Shown here: positions 35,793 to 45,676 of the stretch, piece by piece
Position numbering within the stretch: position 1 is the first letter of the stretch
Layout: every line of letters starts with the position of its first letter
Assembly: GCA_035771175.1 (NCBI GenBank)
Contig: CM069594.1
Coordinates: 17,870,770 to 17,934,769 of the forward strand
DNA from: Paratinospora sagittata
Lineage: Eukaryota; Streptophyta; Magnoliopsida; Ranunculales; Menispermaceae
DNA: 64,000 nt
Direction of reading: 5' to 3'
Made by a program: the position numbers and the translations under genes
The notes under the pieces: generated by a model
Seen by the model: only the letters and a program-made list of their open reading frames with translations
Database searches by the model: none
What the model was told of the DNA's origin: nothing

Positions 35793-36310
35793 ATGCAGAT
35801 GTTTGAAAACAACACAAATAGGAGTAATGAGTCATGCACTTCATGGCCTGTTTGGCAACCAGTGGAGACTCTTTTAGACTCTGATGCAAACCACAACTTC
35901 TTTGCATCACCAACTCCCTCACCTCTGCGGCAGCGATCCTTATCGCCAGAGAGCATATGGATTTATCGCAACAATATTGCCCAAAATAATCATGTGCCCT
36001 CATCCTGGCAAAATCTTCTACCAAAATTGTCAGGGGCCGGATTCGGGCAACTACATGAAAAAGCATTCCACCGCTCAACCTACCTCCCCTGAAAAGCTAC
36101 AACTTGTAGTACCCTAGGCCACCATCTGTGAGGCTAATGTCGGAACCTTCTAAAGACAAATCCGACTCCATTTGCTCTCCATTGTTTGATAATGTTGAGG
36201 ATTCCACCGGCCACAGTGCTATTCAGGGGCCTTACAGGCACTACCCTTATCTTGTGAATGATGACGACAGTGAATCCCACACAAATAGCAGTCATCACTA
36301 CACGGACTGA
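35793..36310 (+). pseudogene. Extra ORF 2 after chromodomain
   Basis: Two frames in tandem: 35793-36092 (99 codons, with TSWPVWQPVETLLDSDANHN and SPTPSPLRQRSLSPESIWIY) and 36128-36310 (60 codons, DSICSPLFDNVEDSTGHSAI). Their Ser/Pro/Asp-rich composition is alike, and the second ends 35 bp before the PPT. I do not recognise a domain. It may be one broken ORF of about 170 codons, or the second part may be fortuitous. Confidence 0.4.
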
Positions 36311-36325
36311 ATTTCGGGGGCAAAA

Positions 36326-36344
36326 TTCCTTAAGGGGGGTAAAG
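36326..36344 (+). other. Polypurine tract
   Basis: The sequence AAATTCCTTAAGGGGGGTAAAG ends at the 3' LTR start. It is preceded by 'atttcgggggc', the chromovirus-typical block. Confidence 0.85.
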
Positions 36345-37673
36345 TGAAATACTCCAGGTTTGCACAAAAAAAAAATTGAACTTTGGGCGCCACCCGAAAG
36401 TTCGACCACCCTTTTGGCTATAAACCCCCTCCCTCTTTCGGTTATTTTCACACCAAATCCAATTTTCTTCTCTCTTCCTCTCTTTGTGATTTCTCTCTTT
36501 TCTTTTTGAGACTCTCTTCGCGGTGCAACGAGGTTCTACTCGGGAAAAGGCGCCAATTCAAGGAGTTATTATCTGAAAGTGGGAAACGAAACATAGGTTT
36601 GCGTGTCTTATAACTTTTATTAAAGTTTACATTCATTTATCATCATGTTTACTATTCATTTAAACTACATTATTGCGTATAATGTTCATACCTGTCATAT
36701 TTATGCCTGTACGTTTGGAGTTCATGTATTACACTGTTACTATGCCGAATTATTGGTCAATCTGACTCAACCAGACTTAGTTTTTTCCTCAGTAACTTTA
36801 AATAGCGAACAGGAGGCAGCGTGCTCCTCTAGACGATTAGTATTTAAGTGGACCTCGTGTCCCACCTCTCAACTGGAAACTGATCTGGTTGGTCTTATTT
36901 GAAAGCTATTAGCTTGTACAAGTGATACTGAACATCATAACTTTACACGTGGTGATACTGGCCTTATAAAAATCACCGAACACTGCCAAATCTTGTCTAA
37001 TGTTAGTAAAGACCGGGCCTGCTCATGCATTGGCATCATACATAAGCACCACTTAGGGACGTAAGTGGTTTATGATCCACAAAATAGTTAGAAGCAATGC
37101 TCACTATTCTTGATAATTCCCTGGAGAGGGACGTACAATCAAAACTCGGGTTTACCTGGGGATGAACATCTCTGTACGTAAATTCAGGGCGACGACCTTG
37201 GGGAGGGATGTACAATGAGAACTTGGGTTTACCTGGGGATGGACATCTGTACCTGAACTCAGGGTGTCGTACAATTATGGAAGTGTCATGCATATATACA
37301 TGTTGTATTGTTTATGATGCTTATTTTGTTTATGTGATATTTGATTATGAAGTTTCTTTTATTAATTGTTATATTCACGAACTATTTTACCCACTGGGCA
37401 ATAGCTCACCCCGTTGTTATCCAAATTTTTCACAGAAGTTTAGGGTGACTGGGTGGATGTTTTTGGGCCCACATTTTGTAACCATTGTTAATTAAAGGGA
37501 GATTTTGGGAGGATGTTCCCTCAATCATATTCTGTACAAAAATACATTCTGAAATTAATATAATCAGATTTGTACTCAATTGTGTTCCTGCGCACTCAGT
37601 TATTATTATAATGTATTCGCGCCCTGCCTGTGAGTGTTCCGTCGGTTTAAGAGCGTCCGAGCGGGGTGTGGCA
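36345..37673 (+). repeat. Chromovirus 3' LTR (1329 bp)
   Basis: Matches 28356-29669 along its length. It keeps a 'gccacccgaaagttcgacc' stretch (about 36390-36408) absent from the 5' LTR. TATAAA at 36419-36424; end ...GGTGTGGCA. Confidence 0.93.
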
Positions 37674-37678
37674 CGATG

Positions 37679-37870
37679 TATCGATTCTGATACCACCAAT
37701 ATATCAGTCTTGTCTATATTATTCGTTAGGATTGATAAATCTCGTATGATATAATTAATAGATAATAGTCATAAACATATTAGTAATATTTAGCGATAAA
37801 AAAATTTAAATTATGTCGATTTTGATATCACCGACACATCAGTCATAGCTATATTGTGCGATAGAGAAAC
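37679..37870. repeat. Degenerate tandem array, right half
   Basis: Continues the array left of the chromovirus; the best unit is 37762-37870 ('aatagataatagtcataaacatattag...gatatcaccgacacatcagtcatagctatattgtgcgata'). Discounting the insertion and one CGATG gives an unbroken array. Confidence 0.65.
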
Positions 37871-37872
37871 AA

Positions 37873-37874
<2 letters not shown>

Positions 37875-37914
<40 letters not shown>

Positions 37915-37927
37915 TGTGTGTGTGTGA
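37875..37927. repeat. (TA)n(TG)n compound microsatellite
   Basis: About 18 TA dinucleotides followed by about 8 GT dinucleotides. Confidence 0.95.
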
Positions 37928-39557
37928 TAGCGATTTGACTTATCACTTCTGATATTACTGATATGTCTCTTTTATAATATGTTGAGATATGATTGAACGA
38001 TACATTGGTGATGTCATAGAGCTCAATTGACGTACAACAGATGTATTAATTATATTAGGAAGTTAGTTTTAAATGTCATTATTTTCCTAAAATAGAGAGA
38101 ATCGATACATTGGTAATACCAATAAAATTCATTTTATATTTATAACCGATGTATTGGTAATATTAAAACCGATAGATATCATTATTTGTCTAAAATAATA
38201 ATAGAAGATACAACGGTAATATCAATCCAAGGTATCAAATTTTCACGTTGGCCAATTCTATTCAACCTAATGGATTGAATTAGTTTAACATTGTATTGGT
38301 TAAAAACTTGGATTTTTGGAATTATAACCATGTGAATTTGTTTAGATGATGAAAACAATATTGAAATTAAATAAAGGTTTCAAGATCAAAACACTTTGAA
38401 AGCATTTTAAACAAAACTTGGATTTTTAGAATTGTAACTTTATTATAGAAATACATTGGTATTGTCTTAATGGATGAGATATATTAATACAATAACAAAA
38501 CATCTATTGATATATAAACAAGTTTTACAAAAATTAATTTTTTATATTGCTAATTCAACTTCAATGATGTGTTGAAGTAGTACTCTTTTACTAACACAAT
38601 TAACATCCGCCTTTGGATTTATCTTCGGCCTTTCACTCACGTCTTTACATGCATCTTTGTTTTCAATCTCAACTTTTTCCTTTTTCGATGATAGATTGAT
38701 CAACTATTTCTTCTTCTTTTAAATCTGCTTCGTCAATGGTTTTTTCCTCCTCATCGAATTCAACGATGTTTTCGCATTTAACTGCAAGTACATGTTTGAC
38801 ATTGTGATGAAGTATATGTCATGCGCGTATGTATTTATTTGAAAAATCATGATTGTGATACTAACTTCCTTCGTCTTTAAAAGTTTGCTTATTTTTTAGA
38901 ATGTTGGGATGGAAGACATTGACCGTCTCATAATCAATACAACATCCTTCTCCACTCCGGATATCTCTTTAGCATATGTTTTTGCAAGGATTGGAACGCA
39001 TTGAAGGGCCCATACCTAAGCCATTGAAACATAACACAACAAAAATTGAGAATTGAAAAAAGTTAGCTTTCCATGGAAGTTCTAGAAATTACTTTTTTTT
39101 ATTATTTCTTTTAAAGGTATTTAGAGATGGGTTTTCATATTAATTTATATACGACCTAGACTATGAGTACCAATGTTACTTAACATATGAATCAAAGACT
39201 CATAACATACATGACTTTCCATTCCTATGCCAATATGTTCTACAATTACAACCCAACCAAATAAACAACATATTGAACAAATCAAATAAAACAATAAGGG
39301 TAAGAGTATGCGACATTATTAATTTCTTAAAGTAACCACAATCTTATTAATTACTAGAGGAATCAATCAAATGATTAAAAAAAAAAACATATTGGGTTTG
39401 AAGCCAATATATCAGTAGCAACATAGTTTTAAAGAAAACCATGCTCAAGCTTGAGCATACAATAGCTCCAGCTTTTTTATTTATTTATTTTGAAGACCAA
39501 CATATAGCTCAAGCTTAAGGCTTGTTAAGGTTATAAAAAGAGATAACAAACACCACC
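37928..39557. other. AT-rich DNA with a possible coding remnant
   Basis: Mostly featureless. At 38555-38790 the minus strand has an acidic open stretch (CENIVEFDEEEKTIDEADLK and on to IIEKGK) and, in another frame, VSERPKINPKADVNCVSKR. At 38890-39010 a short frame KTYAKEISGVEKDVVLIMRR precedes it. These may be pieces of one decayed gene of unknown family. Confidence 0.35.
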
Positions 39558-40890
39558 TGTAATACCCTAGGTTTACACACACAAAAAAAAAGGAAAAAAA
39601 AATTCAAACTTTGGGCACCTGCCTGAACATTCGGACACCCCCCCCCCTTTATTATTTTTCACACCGAATCACTTTCTCTCTCTCTCTCTCTTGCTCTCTT
39701 TGTGATTTCACTCTTCTCTTTTTGAGATTCTTTTTACGGTTTAACGCAGTTTTGCTCGAGAGAAGGCGCCAGTTCCAGAAGGAGATTTTATCTGAAAGTG
39801 GGGAACGAACATAGGTTTGCGTGTCTTATGAATTTTATTAAAGTTTACATTCATTTATCATTATGTTTACTATCCATTTACACTGCATTATTGCATATAA
39901 TGTTCATCCCTCTCATACTTATGTTTGTATATTTGAAGTTCATATATTACACTGTTACTATGTCGGATTAGTTGTCAATCTGACTCAACCAGACTTAGTC
40001 TTGTTCTCAGTAACTTTAAATAATGAACATGAGGCAGCGTGTTGCTCTAGACGATTGGTATTTAAGTGGACCTCGTGTCCCACCTCTCAACTGAAGATTG
40101 ATGTGGTTGGTCTTATTTAAAAACTATCAACTTGTACAAGTGATACTGAACATCCTAACCTTGCACGTGGTGATACTGACCTGATAAAAATCACCAGACG
40201 CTGCCAAATCTTGTCTAATGTTAGTAAAGACCGGACCTGCTCATGCCTTGGCATCATACATAAGCACCACCTAGAGACGTAAGTGGTTTGTGATCCACAA
40301 AATAGTTAGAAGTAATGCTCACTATTCTTGATATTTCCCTAGAAAGGGACGTACAATGAGAACCTGAGATTTCCTGAGGATGGACATTTGTACTTGAATC
40401 TAGAGCGACGACCTTGGGGAGGAATGTACAATGAGAACCCGGGTTTACTTGAGGATGGACATCTGTACGTGAACTTAAGGAGGCGTATAATCATAGAACC
40501 ATTACGAGACGGTGTCATGCATACATACATGTTGTACTGATTATGATGTTATGTTGTGCATTGATATTTGATTATGAAGTTTTTTTTATTAATTGTCATA
40601 TTCACGAACTATTTCACCCACTGGGCAATAGCTCACCCCTTTGTTATCCAATTTTTCTCAGGAGTTTTGGGTGGAAGTTTTTAGGCCTACATTTTGTAAC
40701 CCTTGTTGATTATAGGGAGATTATGGGAGGATGTTCCCTCAATCATATTTTTACAAAAATACATTATGAAATTAATAAAATCAGACTTGTACTCAATTGT
40801 GTACATGCGTACTCGGTTATTGTTATAATGCATTCGCGCCCCGCCTGTGAGTGTTCCGCCGGTTTAGGCGCGTCCGGGCGGGGTATGATA
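39558..40890 (+). mobile_element. Solo LTR of the 28356-37673 chromovirus family
   Basis: Starts TGTAATACCCTAGG, ends GGTATGATA, and matches the two LTRs above over 1.33 kb, with no coding interior on either side. Flanks are CCACC (39553-39557) and TCATC (40891-40895): a five-base duplication if two C-to-T changes are allowed. It was formed by recombination between the LTRs of a former full element. Confidence 0.88.
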
Positions 40891-42660
40891 TCATCTTAGT
40901 CTCCCACCTAAAGCAATAATTATGTTAAGGGCATGACTAATATAACTAGTCATTCGTAAATATTTGTAAATTTATTGAAACAATTTGGTGTCAATATATA
41001 CATGAATGAGACAAATATTTGTAAAATTCTAATTTCTCAACCTAACACAAACAACTCTAACAATAAGTAACTTGTAATTTCTAAACTCTCTAATTTTTCA
41101 ACCTAACACAAACTTTGACAAAATATAAAATAATCTGAGATATTATTTCTAATTCCAACAAAGTTTTCATAAAATGCAAAAATAATTGTTCCAAACCAAT
41201 GTAAAAAAATCTCATTATTCCTTGAAAACATGGTTTCATTGAGTAGCAAACCATCTAGAGGCAATCAAAAAGAAGAAGAAAAAAAAAACAATATTGAAAT
41301 TAAAAAGACAGTAATAACTCACAATTTTAAGGCATTATGCCCAAGCCTGAACACTACCTGAAAACCGAGCTTGATCCCTTTTAATCATACAGAAGTGCCT
41401 CAAGATCAAGTTTTTTGTTTCAAAAAAATAAAGAAATAATGAACACTAAAGAACTACTCGCACTTAAAATATATAAATAGTGAAAGATTGATCTTCAAAA
41501 GCCCAAGATTCTCATTTATTGATTAATAAGAACTTTGGATCGATCCTCTTGTATGAACTCTTCTAATCTCTTGATGCTTCACTTCTATCATGATAGAAAT
41601 GTGATTGTGACTCTGCTGCAAAGTATCCACTGTGTAAAGCGAAATTAACAATTGTTTCTGCGATGCATAATTATCAAAATCTTCTAAGAAACAAGTTTAG
41701 GAGTTCTTTCTTAAGCAACTTGAACACACAGAAAAGAAATAGTAAAGAGTGAAGATCTGAAATAAGTTGATGATGTAGGTATGACAGACATCTATGTACA
41801 ATCGAGCAGCAAAAGAGAACATAGCTAACACTTAAGACATCTATGTTTCTCCCTGCTCTGGTTTCCTCAATGAAGATGAGTCACCATATCAAACCTTGCA
41901 ATGGCCAGAGGATCTCTCTTTTGACAACAATCATCTGGAATACTCAACAAGTACATATAGACATGAACTTCCTGAATCTTTTTTTCTACTCTTTTGATGA
42001 CACAACTGTAGGTGACACATTTTTGGGGACAACAAGGGAGGCCTTCACTCATGTCTCAAGATGCTTGTCCTATGTATACTGTCATAGATAGTCTCAATGA
42101 TACCACATACAAATTCGCACCTTTGCATGTCAACACCCACAAGTAAAGAGTAATCCATGACATTGATTGACTGCAAAACATCAGAAGAAAAAAACCCCAG
42201 CTCATGGATAATTTCCAACTAAAATAAAAGTTCAAAGGTCATCAACTGCACACTCACAGTGAGAAAAGATGTGTCATTCCAAACAGCCCTTTGCAAGATA
42301 TGCTTAGTTCTCCCACCGACATAAAAGGGAGAGTTATTCATGTCCGATCTAAAAGGATTTTTCCAGTCCCATCTGAATTTGAAGTATATCGAGCATACTG
42401 AGCTCCTTTAAGATCCACAAAGTCTACAACGGTTTTTAGCCGTTGTTAAAAGTCTTGGTTTTTTTAACACAATTCAAATCAGCAATTTTTTTTCATCCAT
42501 TTTTTTACACAAAATTCAAATTCAAATTCAAATCAGCAATTTACACAAAAATAATATGAACATTACATCATATAATATGAGATTGAAAAATGCTTAATTA
42601 CAAACAGGTTTTTTAATACGCCATATAAAAGAAAATTATTATACACAATTCAACTCCTGA
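40891..42660. other. Non-coding stretch
   Basis: I see no gene. A 38-bp palindromic phrase at 42419-42456 (TACAACGGTTTTTAGCCGTTGT inside it) resembles ends of some plant CACTA-like transposons or MITEs, but no partner end was found. Confidence 0.45.
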
Positions 42661-42668
42661 TTATCACA

Positions 42669-43107
42669 TTAGAGTCCATTATCTGCAACTCCTGGCAGTT
42701 TATGATTTCTAGGGCCATAGTAATCTTCATGAAATTCTAGTAGCCTGTGCTGTGCTTTCTTAGCTACTCTAGATAATCTTTTCTTCATGATACCTGATGA
42801 ATAATGCCCATCTAATTTGCATGTAGCAATATTATCTGCAACATTTCCACCACTTTTTTCAACTTCAACCAACTTATTCTTCTTTTCATCCTGCATCCAA
42901 ACATACCCTTTTGACAACTCTCTTCTAAAAAAGAATCAAAATTTACATTTTTTTTAAGAATTCAATACTCACTTGAATTTTTTGATGATCATTTGATGCT
43001 AATCCTTGCTCTAAACGAATTCCTGAAGAAAGAAAGCAGAATCCAATCAGATGTAGAGCTAAAAAATAACAGCAAATTAGTGAAGAAGCTGCTAAAGCAG
43101 GTTTCAT
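42669..43107 (-). CDS. Small secreted peptide precursor, two exons (118 aa)
   Basis: Exon 1 is 43107-42973 (45 codons) and exon 2 is 42890-42669 (73 codons plus TAA). The 82-nt intron has a CAA|GTGAGT donor and a GGATGCAG|GAT acceptor, phase 0. Exon 1 encodes a signal peptide: MKPALAASSLICCYFLALHL followed by IGFCFLSSGI, with a likely cleavage after about residue 28. The mature part is hydrophilic, with basic processing-like sites (IMKKRLSR, AKKAQHR). It ends EFHEDYYGPRNHKLP plus eight residues. The acidic-Asp-Tyr site after a basic region, followed by Pro/His-rich sequence near the C-terminus, is the layout of tyrosine-sulphated hormones such as GOLVEN/RGF/CLEL peptides. The match to that family is only partial, so the family call is tentative. 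An alternative acceptor (TTTTTTAG at about 42930) would shift the frame. Confidence 0.6.
42891..42972 (-). other. Predicted intron of the peptide gene
   Basis: 82 nt, GTGAGT...TGCAG, AT-rich, within the size range of short plant introns. The second half is open in the frame of exon 2, so a retained-intron product starting inside it cannot be excluded. Confidence 0.6.
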
Positions 43108-43271
43108 TTTGAGAAGCTTGTGAAGTGAAGAACATTAATGAAGAAAGATAACAAATTTGGGTATCTCAAACTAGGAAAAGAATATTGGGATTTCTTCTGT
43201 TTCAAGAACAGTGTAATATTTTATGGCATGTAAGCTGCAGATAACATGGGAAGATGTCAAGTGAGCTTCCT

Positions 43272-43283
43272 AGTATATATATT
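43272..43283 (-). promoter_or_regulatory. Candidate TATA box of the peptide gene
   Basis: The sequence AATATATATACTA reads on the minus strand at 43272-43284, about 170 bp upstream of the start codon. This leaves a 5' leader of about 140 nt. Confidence 0.45.
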
Positions 43284-43617
43284 TCTTAAACTGCCCCACA
43301 CTTTTAGGGCAGGATGTCACCTGTTCAGGGTAGTGAATCCCCTATAGAATTCACAAATGACAAGAACAGGTTTCCCTTAAATGTGTGGTACATTGGTTCA
43401 TAACACAATTCAACTACTGATAATCACATTAGAGTTGAGTGAAAATAAAGAGCTTGTTTTTAGATTTGCCAAAAGGCTACTTGATTAACTGATTCATGAC
43501 ACCCCTATAAACCTAAGAGTAAGATTAACTAACTAAATTTGGAATGGTGAAAGAGAAATCCCTAGTGATTTGATTAGGTGGGAGCCACCAAGTTCACTGT
43601 TTGTTCGTCTATAAAAG

Positions 43618-43870
43618 TATCAATTCACCATAACAACAGAGGCCCCATTTCCTGGTCAAATCCTTGCTTTCAAATGTAAACAAGCTAGAACACCAATTCC
43701 CAAAATAACTAAATTTCAACCTACTGTTCATAGAGAACTCCAATCACAGAACTTAAATTCACCATAAGATGCTGGTCCCATTTCTTCAAATGTAAACAAG
43801 AGTGACCTTATTGGCTTTACAACAACACCAATTCTTCAAATGACAAAATTTAAGGCTACTGTTCGTGGAA
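43618..43870. repeat. Imperfect tandem duplication (~125 bp unit)
   Basis: 'attcaccataa...ccccatttc...caaatgtaaacaag...acaccaattc...aaattt.a.cctactgttc.t.gaac' appears at 43618-43738 and again at 43753-43870 with indels. Confidence 0.75.
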
Positions 43871-45027
43871 CTGTAGTGAAAACTAAAAAAAGAATAGGCA
43901 GATGGGTAGCATTCATTAGAAACACAACTACTTCCAGGGATCATAGCAACTTTTCTCAGTTTAAATTGAGTTTCATTTGTCATGTATTTATCTTAATAAA
44001 AAGGCAAAACAGTCCAAACAAATGAATCAATCCAACAATCAAAGAACCCATCTTATGACTTATTAACATTGCCCTAGAATGAACAAAAACTTGAGATATG
44101 ATACTTCAGTGTACTTTTCAAAGTGAAACAAAGTAAAAGAAACAACTGTGCATAGGAAAAGCAGGAACAATTGATCCCATTGTAGCTAACCAAAGTAAAA
44201 GAAAAATAGAGTAAAAGCTGAACCAGAGAACAAATTACTCTACTGCCTGCTAACATAAATAGAAACATAGAAAAATAACAAAGATCATTGTCCTCTACAT
44301 AACAAAATAATTGTTGGATGTGGAAAAGAAGCTTACGAAACTAAAAGAGCTTGAACCATACTGATAAATAATGAAAATAATAATAATAAAAGTATATTGT
44401 CTGAACAAAAAAAATAAAAACCAAGAGGTTTAAGTTTCCAAGGTTTTACCTGTCTTTGATCTGACCTGTACCGTCCATTCATCAATAATCTGCACAAAAT
44501 TTGATTCACAGATTAAAAGGAAGGTACAAATCAATTATCTTCCATGGCCATAAGATTTATTATTCCACAATGGTGACACAAGTTTAAGCATCTCCCCAAA
44601 AACTAAAGGGACTAGCACTGCATGAAGATATAAGAGGAGCATAAGAGAGATGTAGCAAAACTCAATAACTCTTTGGGTGCAACACTTTCAAACTGACCTC
44701 ACCTTAAATTTCATCCTGATTCTGTTTCTTGACAAATAATGCAAACACTACAAGCACCAATTAGAAAATCATTGCAATCAAGTCAAAGAAACATAGAAAA
44801 GATCTATATGCATCAATACTCATTTAAAATATTGATCACTAAACATGGAAAATATTATGAACAAAAACCAGATAGTTCATGGACTACCATACATAAAATC
44901 GTACCAAATAAAAACTAGCTTTGATAGGATATTATAAACATCTTTAGAAACTTTGTTTAATTAGTTATAGCTGTCAAAAAATAGCACGATTATTTCATAG
45001 GTTAGGATCATCACATAGGTTCTCCTA

Positions 45028-45033
<6 letters not shown>

Positions 45034-45060
<27 letters not shown>
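45034..45060. repeat. (GA)n microsatellite
   Basis: About 13 GA dinucleotides, exact. Confidence 0.95.
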
Positions 45061-45063
<3 letters not shown>

Positions 45064-45393
45064 ATCTCACTTCATGCAGCTATAGCATGAGATTATTTAC
45101 ACAATGAAAATAAATATCAGCAGGTATTAAGCTTTTAAATTGCTGCTAAAAATCTAGCACCAATTTTCGAATCTGTGTCAAGACAAAACAGTGTCCCTTT
45201 GGCTGAGACAAGGACACCACCATTGAAATGCAAGTGATATATTAACACCCTGTAACAGAAAGGAAAGTGAGCTAACTTAAACCTGAATCTATCTTCCCTT
45301 GGCATTTCCTTTGCGTAAACAAATACTTAGCCATTAATTTTGAAGCAGCAATAGTATTGTCGATTACTTGGTTCACTGAAAAGTAATTCGTAT

Positions 45394-45665
45394 TAAAGAA
45401 AAGGATACAGAGAGGAAACCAATGAATATTGGAGAAAGATTTTTCTGTATATTGAGAATTGCTTGATTACATGTCTAACATATATATGCTATTCTAGTTA
45501 CATACAAATCTCCTAATTATAGAAACATATCATATAATTAGGAGATAAATCCGGTAATAAGATAAATCCGGCAATACTCTGCTAATATCTAGAATAATGC
45601 TAATTATATACAAATCTCCTAATTATAGAAACATATCATATAATTAGGAGATAAATCCGGCAATA
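45394..45665 (-). repeat. Copia 3' LTR (272 bp)
   Basis: Carries two copies of a hairpin: CTCCTAATTATA, an 11-nt loop, TATAATTAGGAG, near 45510-45545 and 45615-45651. The first base pair of the left end has TA for TG. Confidence 0.93.
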
Positions 45666-45676
45666 CTCCCCCTCAA
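45666..45676 (-). other. Polypurine tract of copia element
   Basis: The minus strand reads GCTTGAGGGGGAG directly before the LTR start TATTGCCGG. Confidence 0.85.

Larger units (their letters stand above)
28356..37673 (+). mobile_element. Tekay/Del-like chromovirus with two extra ORFs
   Basis: LTRs start TGTAATACCC (28356) / TGAAATACTCC (36345) and end GGTGTGACA / GGTGTGGCA. The target duplication CGATG is perfect (28351-28355, 37674-37678). The interior runs PBS, extra ORF 1, gag, RT (3' half), RNase H, integrase, chromodomain, extra ORF 2, PPT. The region from gag C-terminus through protease to mid-RT is deleted between about 33205 and 33236. Nonsense changes are spread through pol. The LTRs are similar over their whole length, so insertion is moderately recent by comparison with the element at 3345-12666. 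Confidence 0.9.
43284..45388. other. Upstream region; repeats and exon-like traces
   Basis: Contains an imperfect tandem duplication (43618-43870), a (GA)n run (45034-45060) and two minus-strand stretches bounded by splice-like signals at 44455-44495 and about 44695-44730. No ORF of convincing composition. Confidence 0.4.

Noticed and set aside
37875..37927. Possible replication or regulatory element at the TA/TG run
   Set aside because: Plain microsatellite with no further structure.
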